A stretch of 64,000 nt of DNA from Pseudomonadota bacterium (lineage in GTDB: Bacteria; Pseudomonadota; Gammaproteobacteria; DASZBR01). Below are positions 16,784 to 26,685 of this stretch, piece after piece. A program made the position numbers and the translations under genes. The stretch lies in the NCBI GenBank assembly GCA_021777765.1, contig JAJYDF010000013.1, positions 1 through 64,000 on the forward strand, read 5' to 3'. Each line of letters starts with the position of its first letter. Positions within the stretch are counted from its first letter, which is position 1. A model generated the notes under the pieces. It saw only the letters and a list, made by a program, of their open reading frames with translations, ran no database searches and had not been told where the DNA came from.

Positions 16784-19700
16784 ATGCATTTTTACAAACC
16801 AACAACACAACAACATCCTCTGAGAAAAATATTAAATGAAAAATACCGCGCTAACGAAACCGAATGTGATGAACAAATCATTGCTGCAGCAACATTACCA
16901 TCCGATACATTAATTCGAATTACACAACGCGCACGTGAATTAGTGAATGGCGTGCGTGCACGTCGTTTAAATCAAGATGGCTTAGATGCATTTTTAAGCC
17001 AATATGATTTATCCAGTGACGAAGGCATTGCATTAATGTGTCTCGCCGAAGCATTACTGCGCATCCCCGATAAAGACACCGTCGATCGCTTAATTCGCGA
17101 CAAAATTTGTCAATCCGATTGGCAAGAACATTTAGGCCAAAGCGAATCTTTTTTTGTTAATGCGGCAACGTGGGGTTTATTTTTAACCGGCAAATTAATT
17201 TCACAAACTGAAACTGAAAATAAAAGTTTTAGTAAATTATTAAATAAATTAATTGCACGTGGTGGTGAACCATTAATTCGCGCCGCCGTTAGTCATGCCA
17301 TGAAAATGTTGGGCAAACAATTTGTCATGGGCAGAACAATTCAAGAAGCAATGACCCGCGCACGTGACGCAGAAAAAAAAGGATATCGTTATTCATACGA
17401 TATGTTAGGTGAAGCAGCACGCACAACTGCAGATGCCGATCGTTATTTTAAAGCATATCAAAATGCAATTGCAGAAATTGGAAAATCAGCGCAAGGCAAA
17501 GGTATTATTGAAGGTCCTGGCATTTCGGTAAAATTATCGGCATTACATCCCCGCTATGAATTAGCACAATATGAAACTGTCGTACCATTTATTAGTGAAC
17601 GATTATTATCACTCGCTGTGCAAGCAAAAAATGTCAATATCGGTTTAACTGTTGATGCAGAAGAAACAGAACGTTTAAATTTATCACTCGATATTTTCGC
17701 CAATGTTTTTAATAATCCTGAATTAAATGGCTGGGAAGGATTTGGTCTCGCAGTTCAGTCTTATCAAAAACGCGCCATGATTTTAATTGATTGGTTAACA
17801 GAATTATCACGTCAACAAAAACGCAAAATAATGATTCGTTTAATTAAAGGCGCTTATTGGGACAGCGAAATTAAATTATCACAAGTCCGCGGTTTAACCG
17901 GTTATCCTGTTTATACACGAAAAATTGCAACAGATGTTTCCTTTTTAGCATGTGCTAAAAAATTATTAGCTGCGCCGGATGCATTTTATGCACAATTTGC
18001 AACACATAATGCCTATACATTATCTGCTGTATTAGAAATGGCAGGTGATCGTCATGATTTTGAATTTCAATGTTTACATGGCATGGGTTATACCTTGTAC
18101 GATCAAATTGTTGGTAAAAATAATTTAAATTTACCTTGTCGTGTTTATGCGCCTGTCGGTGGTCATGAAGATTTATTAGCGTATTTGGTACGCCGTTTAT
18201 TGGAAAATGGTGCAAATAGTTCATTTGTTAATCGCATTATTGATAAAAATGTTCCTGTAGAAGATTTAATTTCCGATCCGGTACAAGAATTAAAACAATA
18301 TGCAATTAAACCGCATCCACAAATTCCATTACCCCAAAATATTTATGGTAATACTCGATTCAATTCTATGGGTATTGATTTAACAAATTATGATGAATTA
18401 ACTACATTAGGTGTCGCAATGAAAACAGCAGAATCATTTAAATGGGAAGCTATTTATACCAATTTAAAAAATCCTTCTAATGAAGCAAGAAAAAATATTT
18501 TAAATCCCAGTGATAATCGGCAAATTATTGGTACATGGATAGAAGCAACAGCAGCAGATTTAGATCATGCATTAACACTTGCAACAAATGCCGCTGAAAA
18601 ATGGGATTTTACTCCAGTTGATACGCGCGCAACTTGTTTAGAAAAAGCAGCGCAATTATTAGAACAACGTATGCCAGAATTAATGTCATTAATCGTTCGT
18701 GAAGCAGGAAAAACAATTAATGATGCCATTGCTGAAGTCAGAGAAGCGATAGATTTTTGTCGCTATTATGCTGGACAAGCACGATCACAATTATCTGATC
18801 CTGTTAAATTACCTGGACCAACGGGTGAAGCAAATACTTTAGCATTACGACCACGCGGACCTATTGCGTGTATTAGTCCATGGAATTTCCCATTGGCAAT
18901 ATTTATGGGACAAGTCACTGCTGGTTTAGTCACTGGTAATCCTGTATTAGCAAAACCTGCATTACAAACACCATTAATTGCAGCGGCAGCTGTTAATATT
19001 TTACATGAAGCGGGAATTCCAAAAGATGTTTTACAATTAATTCCAGCGAGCGGTAAATTAGTTGGACAATATATAGTTGCGGATCCCAGAATTAAGGGCA
19101 TTATTTTTACTGGATCAACAGAAACTGCGCGCACCATTAATTTAACACTAGCAAATCGTCCTGGCCCAATTATTCCATTTATTGCAGAAACAGGTGGCCA
19201 AAATGCGATGATTGTTGATTCATCTGCATTACCAGAACAAGTCGTTGCTGATGTTTTATTATCTGCATTTGGTAGTACAGGACAACGTTGCTCTGCTTTA
19301 CGTGTATTATTTATTCAACAAGATATCGCCGATAAAGTTTTAGCCATGTTAAAAGGTGCAATGGCGGAATTAAAAATTGGTGATCCCAATAATTTAGCAA
19401 CTGATATCGGTCCTGTAATAGATCATTCTTCGAAAAAAACATTAGAAGAACATGTAGCGAGAATGAAAAAAGAAGGCAAATTATTATATGAAATTCCATT
19501 AAATGATGAATTAAAATATGGCAGCTATTTTGCACCGTGCGCATTTGAAATAAATAATTTAGATCAATTAACACGCGAAGTATTTGGTCCTGTTTTACAT
19601 ATTATCCGTTATACCGCTGATCAATTAGATGAAGTAATTAATTCCATTAATAATACAGGTTATGGACTCACATTAGGCATTCACAGCCGCATCGATGAAA

Positions 19701-19936
19701 CAATTCAATATATTTCCCAACGCGCACATGTAGGCAATATTTATGTTAATCGCAGCATGATTGGCGCTGTGGTAGGTGTGCAACCATTTGGTGGTGAAGG
19801 ATTATCTGGTACTGGGCCTAAAGCAGGTGGTCCGCATTATTTAACTCGTTTGTGTACTGAACGGACTTTATCAATTAACACTACAGCAGCTGGCGGTAAT
19901 GCTACATTAATGTCGCTGTCTGATAATTCAAATTAA
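16784..19936 (+). CDS. putA: Bifunctional proline dehydrogenase / P5C dehydrogenase PutA
   Basis: PutA oxidises proline to glutamate in two steps. The FAD-dependent proline dehydrogenase barrel comes first (RLIKGAYWDSEIK, QCLHGMGYTLYD, APVGGHEDLLAYLVRRLLEN). The NAD-dependent aldehyde dehydrogenase domain follows (CISPWNFPLAIF, GSTETART, catalytic Cys836 in GQRCSALR). The roughly 1,050-residue product lacks the N-terminal ribbon-helix-helix domain of E. coli PutA, so it should not repress its own gene. Two starts are possible, ATG 16763 and ATG 16784; the second is chosen because GAGGA (16769-16773) is ten bases ahead of it, whereas the first is crowded by a REP hairpin. The 3' end overlaps the convergent SHMT-like gene by 35 bp. 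Proline as a fuel suits an intracellular lifestyle. Confidence 0.96.
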   Translation: MHFYKPTTQQHPLRKILNEKYRANETECDEQIIAAATLPSDTLIRITQRARELVNGVRARRLNQDGLDAFLSQYDLSSDEGIALMCLAEALLRIPDKDTVDRLIRDKICQSDWQEHLGQSESFFVNAATWGLFLTGKLISQTETENKSFSKLLNKLIARGGEPLIRAAVSHAMKMLGKQFVMGRTIQEAMTRARDAEKKGYRYSYDMLGEAARTTADADRYFKAYQNAIAEIGKSAQGKGIIEGPGISVKLSALHPRYELAQYETVVPFISERLLSLAVQAKNVNIGLTVDAEETERLNLSLDIFANVFNNPELNGWEGFGLAVQSYQKRAMILIDWLTELSRQQKRKIMIRLIKGAYWDSEIKLSQVRGLTGYPVYTRKIATDVSFLACAKKLLAAPDAFYAQFATHNAYTLSAVLEMAGDRHDFEFQCLHGMGYTLYDQIVGKNNLNLPCRVYAPVGGHEDLLAYLVRRLLENGANSSFVNRIIDKNVPVEDLISDPVQELKQYAIKPHPQIPLPQNIYGNTRFNSMGIDLTNYDELTTLGVAMKTAESFKWEAIYTNLKNPSNEARKNILNPSDNRQIIGTWIEATAADLDHALTLATNAAEKWDFTPVDTRATCLEKAAQLLEQRMPELMSLIVREAGKTINDAIAEVREAIDFCRYYAGQARSQLSDPVKLPGPTGEANTLALRPRGPIACISPWNFPLAIFMGQVTAGLVTGNPVLAKPALQTPLIAAAAVNILHEAGIPKDVLQLIPASGKLVGQYIVADPRIKGIIFTGSTETARTINLTLANRPGPIIPFIAETGGQNAMIVDSSALPEQVVADVLLSAFGSTGQRCSALRVLFIQQDIADKVLAMLKGAMAELKIGDPNNLATDIGPVIDHSSKKTLEEHVARMKKEGKLLYEIPLNDELKYGSYFAPCAFEINNLDQLTREVFGPVLHIIRYTADQLDEVINSINNTGYGLTLGIHSRIDETIQYISQRAHVGNIYVNRSMIGAVVGVQPFGGEGLSGTGPKAGGPHYLTRLCTERTLSINTTAAGGNATLMSLSDNSN

Positions 19937-21200
19937 ATTGGCACAAATCTTTATTTCTATACCAGAGGGGGATATCAATTTCATAGCAATATCTTATTTT
20001 ATTGAAATTTTCCCTCAAGTCATGAACAATTTTTTTCGCATAATTACTTCGTTTATTGATGATGATATCCGATATCGCTGTGGCTAACATTTTACATTCA
20101 GGTTCTTTCAAACCATATCGTGTTGGCTGATTTAAACCTACCCGGATTGCAGAATGATTTATACCAGGAAGTTTCGGAAAACAACTTACAATTAATCCCG
20201 CATTATATAGTAAATGAGAAACTTCATTGGCTTCATTAAATGGTAATGTATCAATCCAAACTTGATGAGTAGAAGTGAATCCCCTCTCAGCCCCTTGCAC
20301 ATTGATATTATTTTCAGCCAATGTCTTCGCAAATGTTTTTGCGTTAATTAATGTTTGTTTAATGTAATCTTGACCACCTAATAATTTAAATTCTAAGAGA
20401 GAAACAGCTAATGCAACCATACTTGCAGTATGTGAATGACTTATAAGATGATTAGCATAATGATTAAAATTGTTAAATAACATTTCATTTTCTGTAGCAA
20501 AAAACGCTTTTACGGGGCCAGGAAATGTTTTATGTGTAGAACCACCAAAAGAATCTGCATTTTCTCGCAAAGGATTAGATAACAGCCGAGCAAAGACAAG
20601 GCCATTTAAATGACTTGTATCAACATGTAAATGAGCATTTGGTGCATTCATTTTTTTACAATCAAAAATTTCACTGATATTAATTGGAAATAAGACACAA
20701 CATTGATCAATATATATAAGAGCAGGCGATTTACGCTGGAGCATTAAAGAAAATTGATCTAAATCTATCTCATACTGATTTATATAAGGAATATGCTCTA
20801 CTTTTAAATTGTATGTTTTTGCAACTTTGGCAGTAGATGAATGCCCTCCCAATTCTTCTGGTAAACAAAAAATGACATCATTTGATTTGCAATAACTAGC
20901 AAAAACAATATTCATACAATTTAAACCTGAGAGAGGTTTTACATTGACGTAATTTGAAGCTGTAAATTCTTTTAATAAAGGGATTAAAATCTGTGATTGT
21001 ATTGCTTCAATCACTTTTCCACCACGAAAAGCATTCTCACCCCATAGCGTAGGATCGTCAAAAAAATATCTATTATTAAAATCTCCAGCACATGCCAAAC
21101 TGGCTAATGGAGATAAAATATTTTCACTGGCGATCAGAGAAAAAGAATTATTAATTTTGTTTTCATGTTTGTTCCACATCTCAAGTAAATTTTCAAGCAT
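19902..21200 (-). CDS. PLP-dependent serine hydroxymethyltransferase-like enzyme
   Basis: The 432-residue product shows the SHMT pattern: SFSLIASENILSP near residue 20 (as in LIASEN-FVSP), NNRYFFDD, and the cofactor lysine in GGSTHKTFPGP (about Lys224). It is divergent from housekeeping GlyA, and it sits downstream of an acyl-AMP ligase in a leftward block with a cupin. A specialised role is therefore likelier: SHMT-like enzymes in natural-product clusters act as threonine aldolases or transaldolases making beta-hydroxy or alpha-methyl amino acids. Substrate is not deducible. Start chosen at ATG 21200 (TTG 21206 is two codons earlier). The 3' end overlaps putA by 35 bp. Confidence 0.82.
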   Translation of the reverse strand: MLENLLEMWNKHENKINNSFSLIASENILSPLASLACAGDFNNRYFFDDPTLWGENAFRGGKVIEAIQSQILIPLLKEFTASNYVNVKPLSGLNCMNIVFASYCKSNDVIFCLPEELGGHSSTAKVAKTYNLKVEHIPYINQYEIDLDQFSLMLQRKSPALIYIDQCCVLFPINISEIFDCKKMNAPNAHLHVDTSHLNGLVFARLLSNPLRENADSFGGSTHKTFPGPVKAFFATENEMLFNNFNHYANHLISHSHTASMVALAVSLLEFKLLGGQDYIKQTLINAKTFAKTLAENNINVQGAERGFTSTHQVWIDTLPFNEANEVSHLLYNAGLIVSCFPKLPGINHSAIRVGLNQPTRYGLKEPECKMLATAISDIIINKRSNYAKKIVHDLRENFNKIRYCYEIDIPLWYRNKDLCQFNLNYQTATLM

Positions 21201-21299
21201 AGGCAATATTCCACTGGTGATAAATTAATGTGGTTTTAAAATCATGCGTTCCAAATTTATCTATTGCACAATTTTATATTAATTCAAATCACTCTTTAT

Positions 21300-23024
21300 T
21301 CATCCAATATTCTTAAAATGTCTCCATTCGTATTTAATTTCAAGTTCATGTGATATATATAATTTTTTGCAAAGACCTCTTTGTACCTTACCACTGGGTG
21401 TTTTAGCGAGTTGATTATTTTCTATAAGCACAATTCTATCGATAATTAAATTATGCTCTTGCTTTACAGCATGATGTATAGCATGGACTATTGAAAGATA
21501 TTCATTCTCATTTACATCTTGCAAAACAACTTGCACCAAAACAACTTCATCCTTTGAACCATTTGATATAACAAATACTGCATTACTCCCCTTCTTCAAT
21601 TTGTTATATGAATTTGCTGCTGACAGTTCAATATCGACTGGAAAATAATTTTTGTCAGCAATGACTAGCAATTCTTTAATACGGCCCATGACGATCAATT
21701 GATTATCATATAAACAGCCCAAATCGCCTGTTCTTATTGATGGGTAATTTTCACTATGTGCTAAATTATTCTGATAAATATCAGTTTCTATTTCCCAATA
21801 ACCACACGAACAAGTTGGACCAGTCAACCAAATTTCACCCACTTTATTGTGATTAAGCACTTCAAGTGTTTTTACATCTCTAATGGTAATTTGTAATTCA
21901 GGAACACGGTGAGCATATCCTAAAAACGTTTTTGTCCTGTCATGCTGATCCTCTAATAAAAGTGTATTTGATCTCAATGCTTTTTTATTGAAATGGAATA
22001 AATTAGGTCTATTTTGAAACGTATTACATGCGATCAACCCAGCAGCTTCTGACATCCCATAACAACAGATAAAATTTTCCAATTTAAAATGATATTGATT
22101 ATATTTTTGAGAAAAGGCGATCAACGTTTCTTGTTGTATAGGCTCACCACCATTAATTGCAGATTTCCAGCAACTGAGATCCAGATCTTGTATATTATTT
22201 TCAGATATTTCAGAAACACAATAATCATATGCAAAATTGGAACTTCCTGAATGCGTTACTTTATATTTAGAAATGGCATTCAGCCAGCATAATGGAGATT
22301 TTATAAATGCTTCAGATGACATAATTATACTTAATGCGCCTTTATATAAAGGCAATAAAAGACAATAGAGTAGTCCATAGGCATAAGTATGTGGCGCCCA
22401 TGTCAAACTGATGCTGTGTTCAGTGAAATTCCACAATGATGACGCTGAATATAATGAATGCATCAAACTCGCCTGTTTTATAATGACACCCTTAGGCGTT
22501 GATGTTGAACCAGAAGTAAATTGTAAATGACTTATTGTATTTTCTTCATATATAGGTAATTCATCAATGCCTTCCTTAATCATTTCTACTTGTGAAATAT
22601 CGAATATATTAATACCTAAATCATGGTCAACATCCTTTTTAATTTGGTTAAATTCAGATGGAACAAGCATGATTTCTGCTTTTGTCTCTTGAATAATTGA
22701 TTTTAATTGAGATAACTCTTTAGTATTTCTTAGATGGGCAGGCCATGTTACCGGAACCGCTATAGCTTGCGCATAACTACATCCTAAAAAAGAGATAATA
22801 AAATCAATACCTGTTGGAAATAATAAGATAACACAACGACCTTTTGCATCTTTAAAAAAATCATTTAAAGCTTGCGCAACCAATGATGCTTTTCTATCTA
22901 AATTCTTATATGATATTTTATCTTTTTCAACTTGGTCATTTTCAAGATATAAACAGGCTATTTTTTCAGGGTTTTTACGGGCATTTTCTCTTACCAACAT
23001 GGGCAGATTATTATTCAGTAACAT
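21300..23024 (-). CDS. Fatty acyl-AMP ligase-type adenylating enzyme
   Basis: The 574-residue ANL-superfamily enzyme has the A3 loop LQFTSGSTSTPKGVIIKQ, A5-like CCYGMSEAAG, RTGDLG, and a C-terminal domain with GRIKELLVIADKNYFPVDIE and KTPSGKVQRG. The last two are typical of fatty acyl-AMP ligases (FAALs), where GR-x-K-D-L is followed by a N-H-Y-P-x-D-I-E-like segment. FAALs activate a fatty acid as acyl-adenylate and normally pass it to an acyl carrier protein at the start of a lipopeptide or polyketide line. No carrier protein is visible nearby. It starts 18 bases after the cupin gene's stop and is followed 93 bases later by the SHMT-like gene. Confidence 0.85.
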   Translation of the reverse strand: MLLNNNLPMLVRENARKNPEKIACLYLENDQVEKDKISYKNLDRKASLVAQALNDFFKDAKGRCVILLFPTGIDFIISFLGCSYAQAIAVPVTWPAHLRNTKELSQLKSIIQETKAEIMLVPSEFNQIKKDVDHDLGINIFDISQVEMIKEGIDELPIYEENTISHLQFTSGSTSTPKGVIIKQASLMHSLYSASSLWNFTEHSISLTWAPHTYAYGLLYCLLLPLYKGALSIIMSSEAFIKSPLCWLNAISKYKVTHSGSSNFAYDYCVSEISENNIQDLDLSCWKSAINGGEPIQQETLIAFSQKYNQYHFKLENFICCYGMSEAAGLIACNTFQNRPNLFHFNKKALRSNTLLLEDQHDRTKTFLGYAHRVPELQITIRDVKTLEVLNHNKVGEIWLTGPTCSCGYWEIETDIYQNNLAHSENYPSIRTGDLGCLYDNQLIVMGRIKELLVIADKNYFPVDIELSAANSYNKLKKGSNAVFVISNGSKDEVVLVQVVLQDVNENEYLSIVHAIHHAVKQEHNLIIDRIVLIENNQLAKTPSGKVQRGLCKKLYISHELEIKYEWRHFKNIG

Positions 23025-23042
23025 ATTATTTCTACCAGTAAA

Positions 23043-23471
23043 TTAAAATTGAGTCATGCTATTTTTATGCAATGCTTGCAAAGAAAAATAGAGAGATACT
23101 CCCCAGAAACCTGAATCTCCAACGCCTACAAATCCATGTCTACAATTTCTTGGAATAGCTATAATATCTCCTTCTTCAACTATATCTTTGGCATCTCCCT
23201 TTAACAGTAATTTACCTTGTCCTTTGCATATCATGACCATAGTATCAATTGGATGAGTATGAGGTTCTAATATTTCATCTTTAGCTAACGCAACCCAGCT
23301 AATACCTATGTCACATTGCGATGGAATAAATTCTTCCAAATAAGGATGTGCTTTTAAATCTTTCATTATTCCAAGCTTATATATTTTGTTATCTATTGTA
23401 ATACTCTCAATAGATGGAATAGCCGATCTTTTTATTATACAAACATCATCATTCATAATTGTCATAGTCAT
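23043..23471 (-). CDS. Small cupin-domain protein
   Basis: The 142-residue product is a single double-stranded beta-helix (cupin_2). Motif 1 is EPHTHPIDTMVMICKGQGKL with the metal-binding His-x-His and a later acidic or hydrophobic position; motif 2 is EGDIIAIPRNCRHGFVG, which holds the third histidine. Such proteins are dioxygenases, isomerases or sensors; the reaction cannot be read from sequence. It is first in the leftward block (cupin, FAAL, SHMT-like) and is transcribed away from the JmjC-like gene through a shared promoter region. Start could be ATG 23471 or 23465, the latter better spaced from AGGG. Confidence 0.75.
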   Translation of the reverse strand: MTMTIMNDDVCIIKRSAIPSIESITIDNKIYKLGIMKDLKAHPYLEEFIPSQCDIGISWVALAKDEILEPHTHPIDTMVMICKGQGKLLLKGDAKDIVEEGDIIAIPRNCRHGFVGVGDSGFWGVSLYFSLQALHKNSMTQF

Positions 23472-23533
23472 ACCCTAAATAAATTACAAGGTGAATAAAT
23501 ACCTATTAAAGGTCATATAGCTTTTTTGCAAAA

Positions 23534-23606
23534 AGTATATGCATTAAATTGAATTTAAAACTCCGTAATAAAAACGGAACGACAAAAAAATATCTACAAG
23601 TATACT
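23534..23606. promoter_or_regulatory. Symmetrical bidirectional promoter with a central palindromic operator
   Basis: The palindrome TCCGTaataaaaACGGA (23562-23578, centre 23570) is flanked exactly 31 bp away on each side by TATACT. The rightward box is at 23601-23606 and the leftward one is the complement of 23534-23539. Predicted start points put the palindrome centre near -43 in both directions, the usual position of a LuxR/NarL-type activator site. It would drive the cupin block leftward and the JmjC block rightward. Related sites are at 28715-28729 and 40598-40612. Confidence 0.6.
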
Positions 23607-23672
23607 TAACACGCAAGACCTACTTATGGCTAGACATACAAAATTACATTATTTAAAAAAGGGAATTCAATC

Positions 23673-24752
23673 ATGAACACGATCACAGTTATCGATGCCA
23701 GTGAGCTAACCACAAAAAGTTTTTTAAACAACTATTTTTATCCACGTATACCTCTCGTCATAAAAAATCTTTTTACAGAATGTGAAATAAATCATATTAA
23801 AACTGAGGATGAGGCAATAAAAGCTTTTGGCCATTTGGAATTTGAGTGTGTTGAAGAATATACTTCGAAATTCATGCAGAGTAATTCATTTAACCAACAG
23901 CCTGAAAAATGGTCATTAAGAAAGTATTTAGAATACATCAAGAAAGAAAAAGACACTAAATTATGTATTAGAGAATTTACGACTCCTGAACAAATCATCA
24001 ATTTATTCACTATTCCTGAATTGATTCAGTTTAGAAAATCATCAGAGATAACTTCAAATATATTTGTTGCAAATCGAAATAATTTTGCGCACATGCATTA
24101 TGATGGTGATAATAGAAACGTTTTACTTTACCAAGTCTTTGGACGAAAAAGAGTAACTCTCATATCAGAAAATTATTCAAGTGCCTTATTACCTGTATTA
24201 AATCAAAGTTGGCTGAATTTGAGTGCCTACTCCGAACGTGAAAAGTCACTTTTTATCGATATGGTGCAAGGCTATGATTTTGTATTGGAACCTGGTGATA
24301 CATTATTTTTCCCTATGATGGCATGGCACCACCTTGAGTATACCGATACCGGGATGTCTATCAATTTTAGATTTGGAAGAAACGATTACAACAAATTTCT
24401 CGCTAATTTTGTACATACCGATATGTACGTGCAAAATATTTCTGCAAAATTCAATACACAAGACTCACCCAGCGACTATTATGATCACATTTTTAATAGG
24501 ATAAGAGATGAAGTATTAGTCCTTGATGAAGATCCAATTAATAAATATCTTCACATGAGAAAATTCATGAAATCATTGCATAATGAGTTTTGTGGCAGTA
24601 ACTTTGATAATCAATATTATCTGATACCCAATGATTATCTGATCGATAACAATCTCTCATTATTAAAAATTGCTAGTAGACCTTATTATTTTAAAAATTG
24701 GTCAAAGGCGATTGGAATCAGCACTGCAGTGAACAGCTTAATTAGTAATTAA
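23673..24752 (+). CDS. JmjC/cupin_8-like Fe(II)/2-oxoglutarate dioxygenase
   Basis: The 359-residue product carries the iron-binding triad of JmjC-like hydroxylases: His142-x-Asp144 in HMHYDGD and a distal histidine in MMAWHHLEY (about 219). LLYQVFGRKRVTLISE and EPGDTLFFP between them are typical of cupin_8 proteins that hydroxylate amino-acid side chains. The C-terminal part is a helical dimerisation-like region. As first gene of a four-gene rightward operon in a peptide-modifying locus, it may hydroxylate the peptide or an amino-acid building block. The stop is followed three bases later by the oligopeptidase start. A purine-rich AAAGGGAA precedes the ATG. Confidence 0.85.
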   Translation: MNTITVIDASELTTKSFLNNYFYPRIPLVIKNLFTECEINHIKTEDEAIKAFGHLEFECVEEYTSKFMQSNSFNQQPEKWSLRKYLEYIKKEKDTKLCIREFTTPEQIINLFTIPELIQFRKSSEITSNIFVANRNNFAHMHYDGDNRNVLLYQVFGRKRVTLISENYSSALLPVLNQSWLNLSAYSEREKSLFIDMVQGYDFVLEPGDTLFFPMMAWHHLEYTDTGMSINFRFGRNDYNKFLANFVHTDMYVQNISAKFNTQDSPSDYYDHIFNRIRDEVLVLDEDPINKYLHMRKFMKSLHNEFCGSNFDNQYYLIPNDYLIDNNLSLLKIASRPYYFKNWSKAIGISTAVNSLISN

Positions 24753-24755
24753 TCC

Positions 24756-26660
24756 ATGTCTATCACTGGCGCTGAATTAATAAACTACCTTATCGAAGAA
24801 AATAATAAAACTGATCAATATATTAATTCAAATAAGATTAATCACAAAACTGATTTCAGTCATTTATTTAAAGGCCAGGCTTACCCTCTTCATCTGCAAT
24901 TTGAGTCTAACTCATATGCTATTATTACTGATCATAATGGAAAACAGGAAAGTATTAGTCGAAAATCTAAAAATGAAATAGATACGACTATATTTAATAT
25001 CTCTGAAATTAATGAATTAGAGAACGACAAACTTAATGATTTTTCTTTACAAGCCTTTGATATTAGCCAAAATGAGAACATGTTAGCGTTGGTCATCAAA
25101 AAGGGATATAACAAATCAGCACTGTATATAAAAGATATTCAAGCCAATAAATATCTCTATAAGAAAGAACATGTCTTTTCATCATTAGCCTGGCTCAATA
25201 ATACTGTTTTAGTATATATAGAAAATGACTCCATGCTTAGGCCTGTTTATGCCAGAAAATTAACCATATCAAGGAATGAAATAACAGATAAGATACTATA
25301 TAGAGAAAAAAACTTAGCTAGCCATCTCATTATAAGAAAAAATTCTGAACATAATGATATATTTCTAATTTCAAAATCTACAAATCATGCCAAATGTGGT
25401 TGGTTGTCTCATGACCAAATTCACTACTTTTTCAATAAAAAACCTTGGACGTTCTGCGAAATCAATTCAAATAAGGAACACCTTTTTCTATTAGTTAAGC
25501 ATCTAAACAAAATCAAACTTATACAGATAGAAAAAAACAATTTGAAACATATAACAATTTTACATACCTGGCTAAAATCAACAAATATAAAGTTAATAGC
25601 TGCAATCAGTAACTATATATTTCTTAGAGAAAATGATTATGATTCAAGATCAGCTACTATCCAGGTTTATTCATTAAATACATTTAAACTTCATAAATTC
25701 AAATGCCCTTTTGCAGATATCCAATTTTTACATTACAACAGAGGAAATAACACCATCTCTTTTAAATATACTGTTATTGGTAAAAGCCCAAGTGTATTTA
25801 CTCTACCCTTTAAATTATTTGATTTATTGTCTTTCCTACGAAAACAACAGCTCGCCATTAATTCTCCATACAGCGTCAAAATTGAAAATTGCCTTGCGTT
25901 AGATAATTGCAATATACCGATTACAATCATTTCGCGAAAAGAAAATGTATCGCAAAAACTGCCCCTCGTTTTATATGTTTATGGTGCATATGGTGTTGAC
26001 TCATCCTATTTAACAGACCCATTGATTAAAATGATTATTGATAGTGGCATGCATTTTTGCATAGCGCATATTAAAGGAGGAGGAGAAAAAGGGATTGCTT
26101 GGCACAAAGATGGAGTAATGAATCGCATAAATGCTTTTCAAGATTTGCTCTACTGCGTAGATTATTTAATTCAACATAAATATACAGCCAAAGGTATGAT
26201 CACATGTTATGGTAGAAGTGCAGGCGCTTTACCCATACTTTTTGCTCTTAAGAATAGACCCAATCGATTCAATGGTGCTGTATTAATATCACCTTTTGTG
26301 CCTCATTTATCTTCTTCTCATCCGCAAGTGATTGATAACTTAGAAATGGGTGAATGGGGACCATTTCAAAAGACCATTACATTTAAATCTCTTAAAAAAT
26401 TTGATTCCTTTATCAAAAATGATAATAAGCCATATAAAAAATGGCTTATTTTAACAAATGTTTTTGACCATAAGATAAATTATAGTGATGTATTAACCTG
26501 GGTTGAAGAATTAAGAAAAAATAAGCCTCTTGAAGTTTTTCTACACTTAGATTTTTATGATTTTCATGGTGACCCGAATGCGCCTAATGCATTACGGAAA
26601 AAATATACATTAATACATAGCTATATCTGTAAAATTAATCAAATATCATCTTTATCTTAA
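24756..26660 (+). CDS. Prolyl oligopeptidase family (S9) serine peptidase
   Basis: The 634-residue product has an N-terminal seven-bladed-propeller-like region followed by an alpha/beta-hydrolase domain. The S9 catalytic triad is visible: Ser488 in CYGRSAGALP, Asp571 in VFDHKINYS and His604 in YDFHGDPN. PLVLYVYGAYG and HIKGGGEKGIAWHKDG are standard oligopeptidase segments. There is no signal peptide, so it acts in the cytoplasm. In peptide natural-product loci such enzymes remove leaders or macrocyclise the core, so the Nif11-type precursor at 28404-28640 is a candidate substrate. The propeller is divergent and AT-rich. Translationally coupled to the preceding gene. Confidence 0.88.
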   Translation: MSITGAELINYLIEENNKTDQYINSNKINHKTDFSHLFKGQAYPLHLQFESNSYAIITDHNGKQESISRKSKNEIDTTIFNISEINELENDKLNDFSLQAFDISQNENMLALVIKKGYNKSALYIKDIQANKYLYKKEHVFSSLAWLNNTVLVYIENDSMLRPVYARKLTISRNEITDKILYREKNLASHLIIRKNSEHNDIFLISKSTNHAKCGWLSHDQIHYFFNKKPWTFCEINSNKEHLFLLVKHLNKIKLIQIEKNNLKHITILHTWLKSTNIKLIAAISNYIFLRENDYDSRSATIQVYSLNTFKLHKFKCPFADIQFLHYNRGNNTISFKYTVIGKSPSVFTLPFKLFDLLSFLRKQQLAINSPYSVKIENCLALDNCNIPITIISRKENVSQKLPLVLYVYGAYGVDSSYLTDPLIKMIIDSGMHFCIAHIKGGGEKGIAWHKDGVMNRINAFQDLLYCVDYLIQHKYTAKGMITCYGRSAGALPILFALKNRPNRFNGAVLISPFVPHLSSSHPQVIDNLEMGEWGPFQKTITFKSLKKFDSFIKNDNKPYKKWLILTNVFDHKINYSDVLTWVEELRKNKPLEVFLHLDFYDFHGDPNAPNALRKKYTLIHSYICKINQISSLS

Positions 26661-26685
26661 ATAACTTAAGTTATGAGTGTGCCAT

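Noticed and set aside
17955-19574. Reverse-strand open frames inside putA
   Set aside because: They are shadows of a long, clearly conserved gene and lack start signals.
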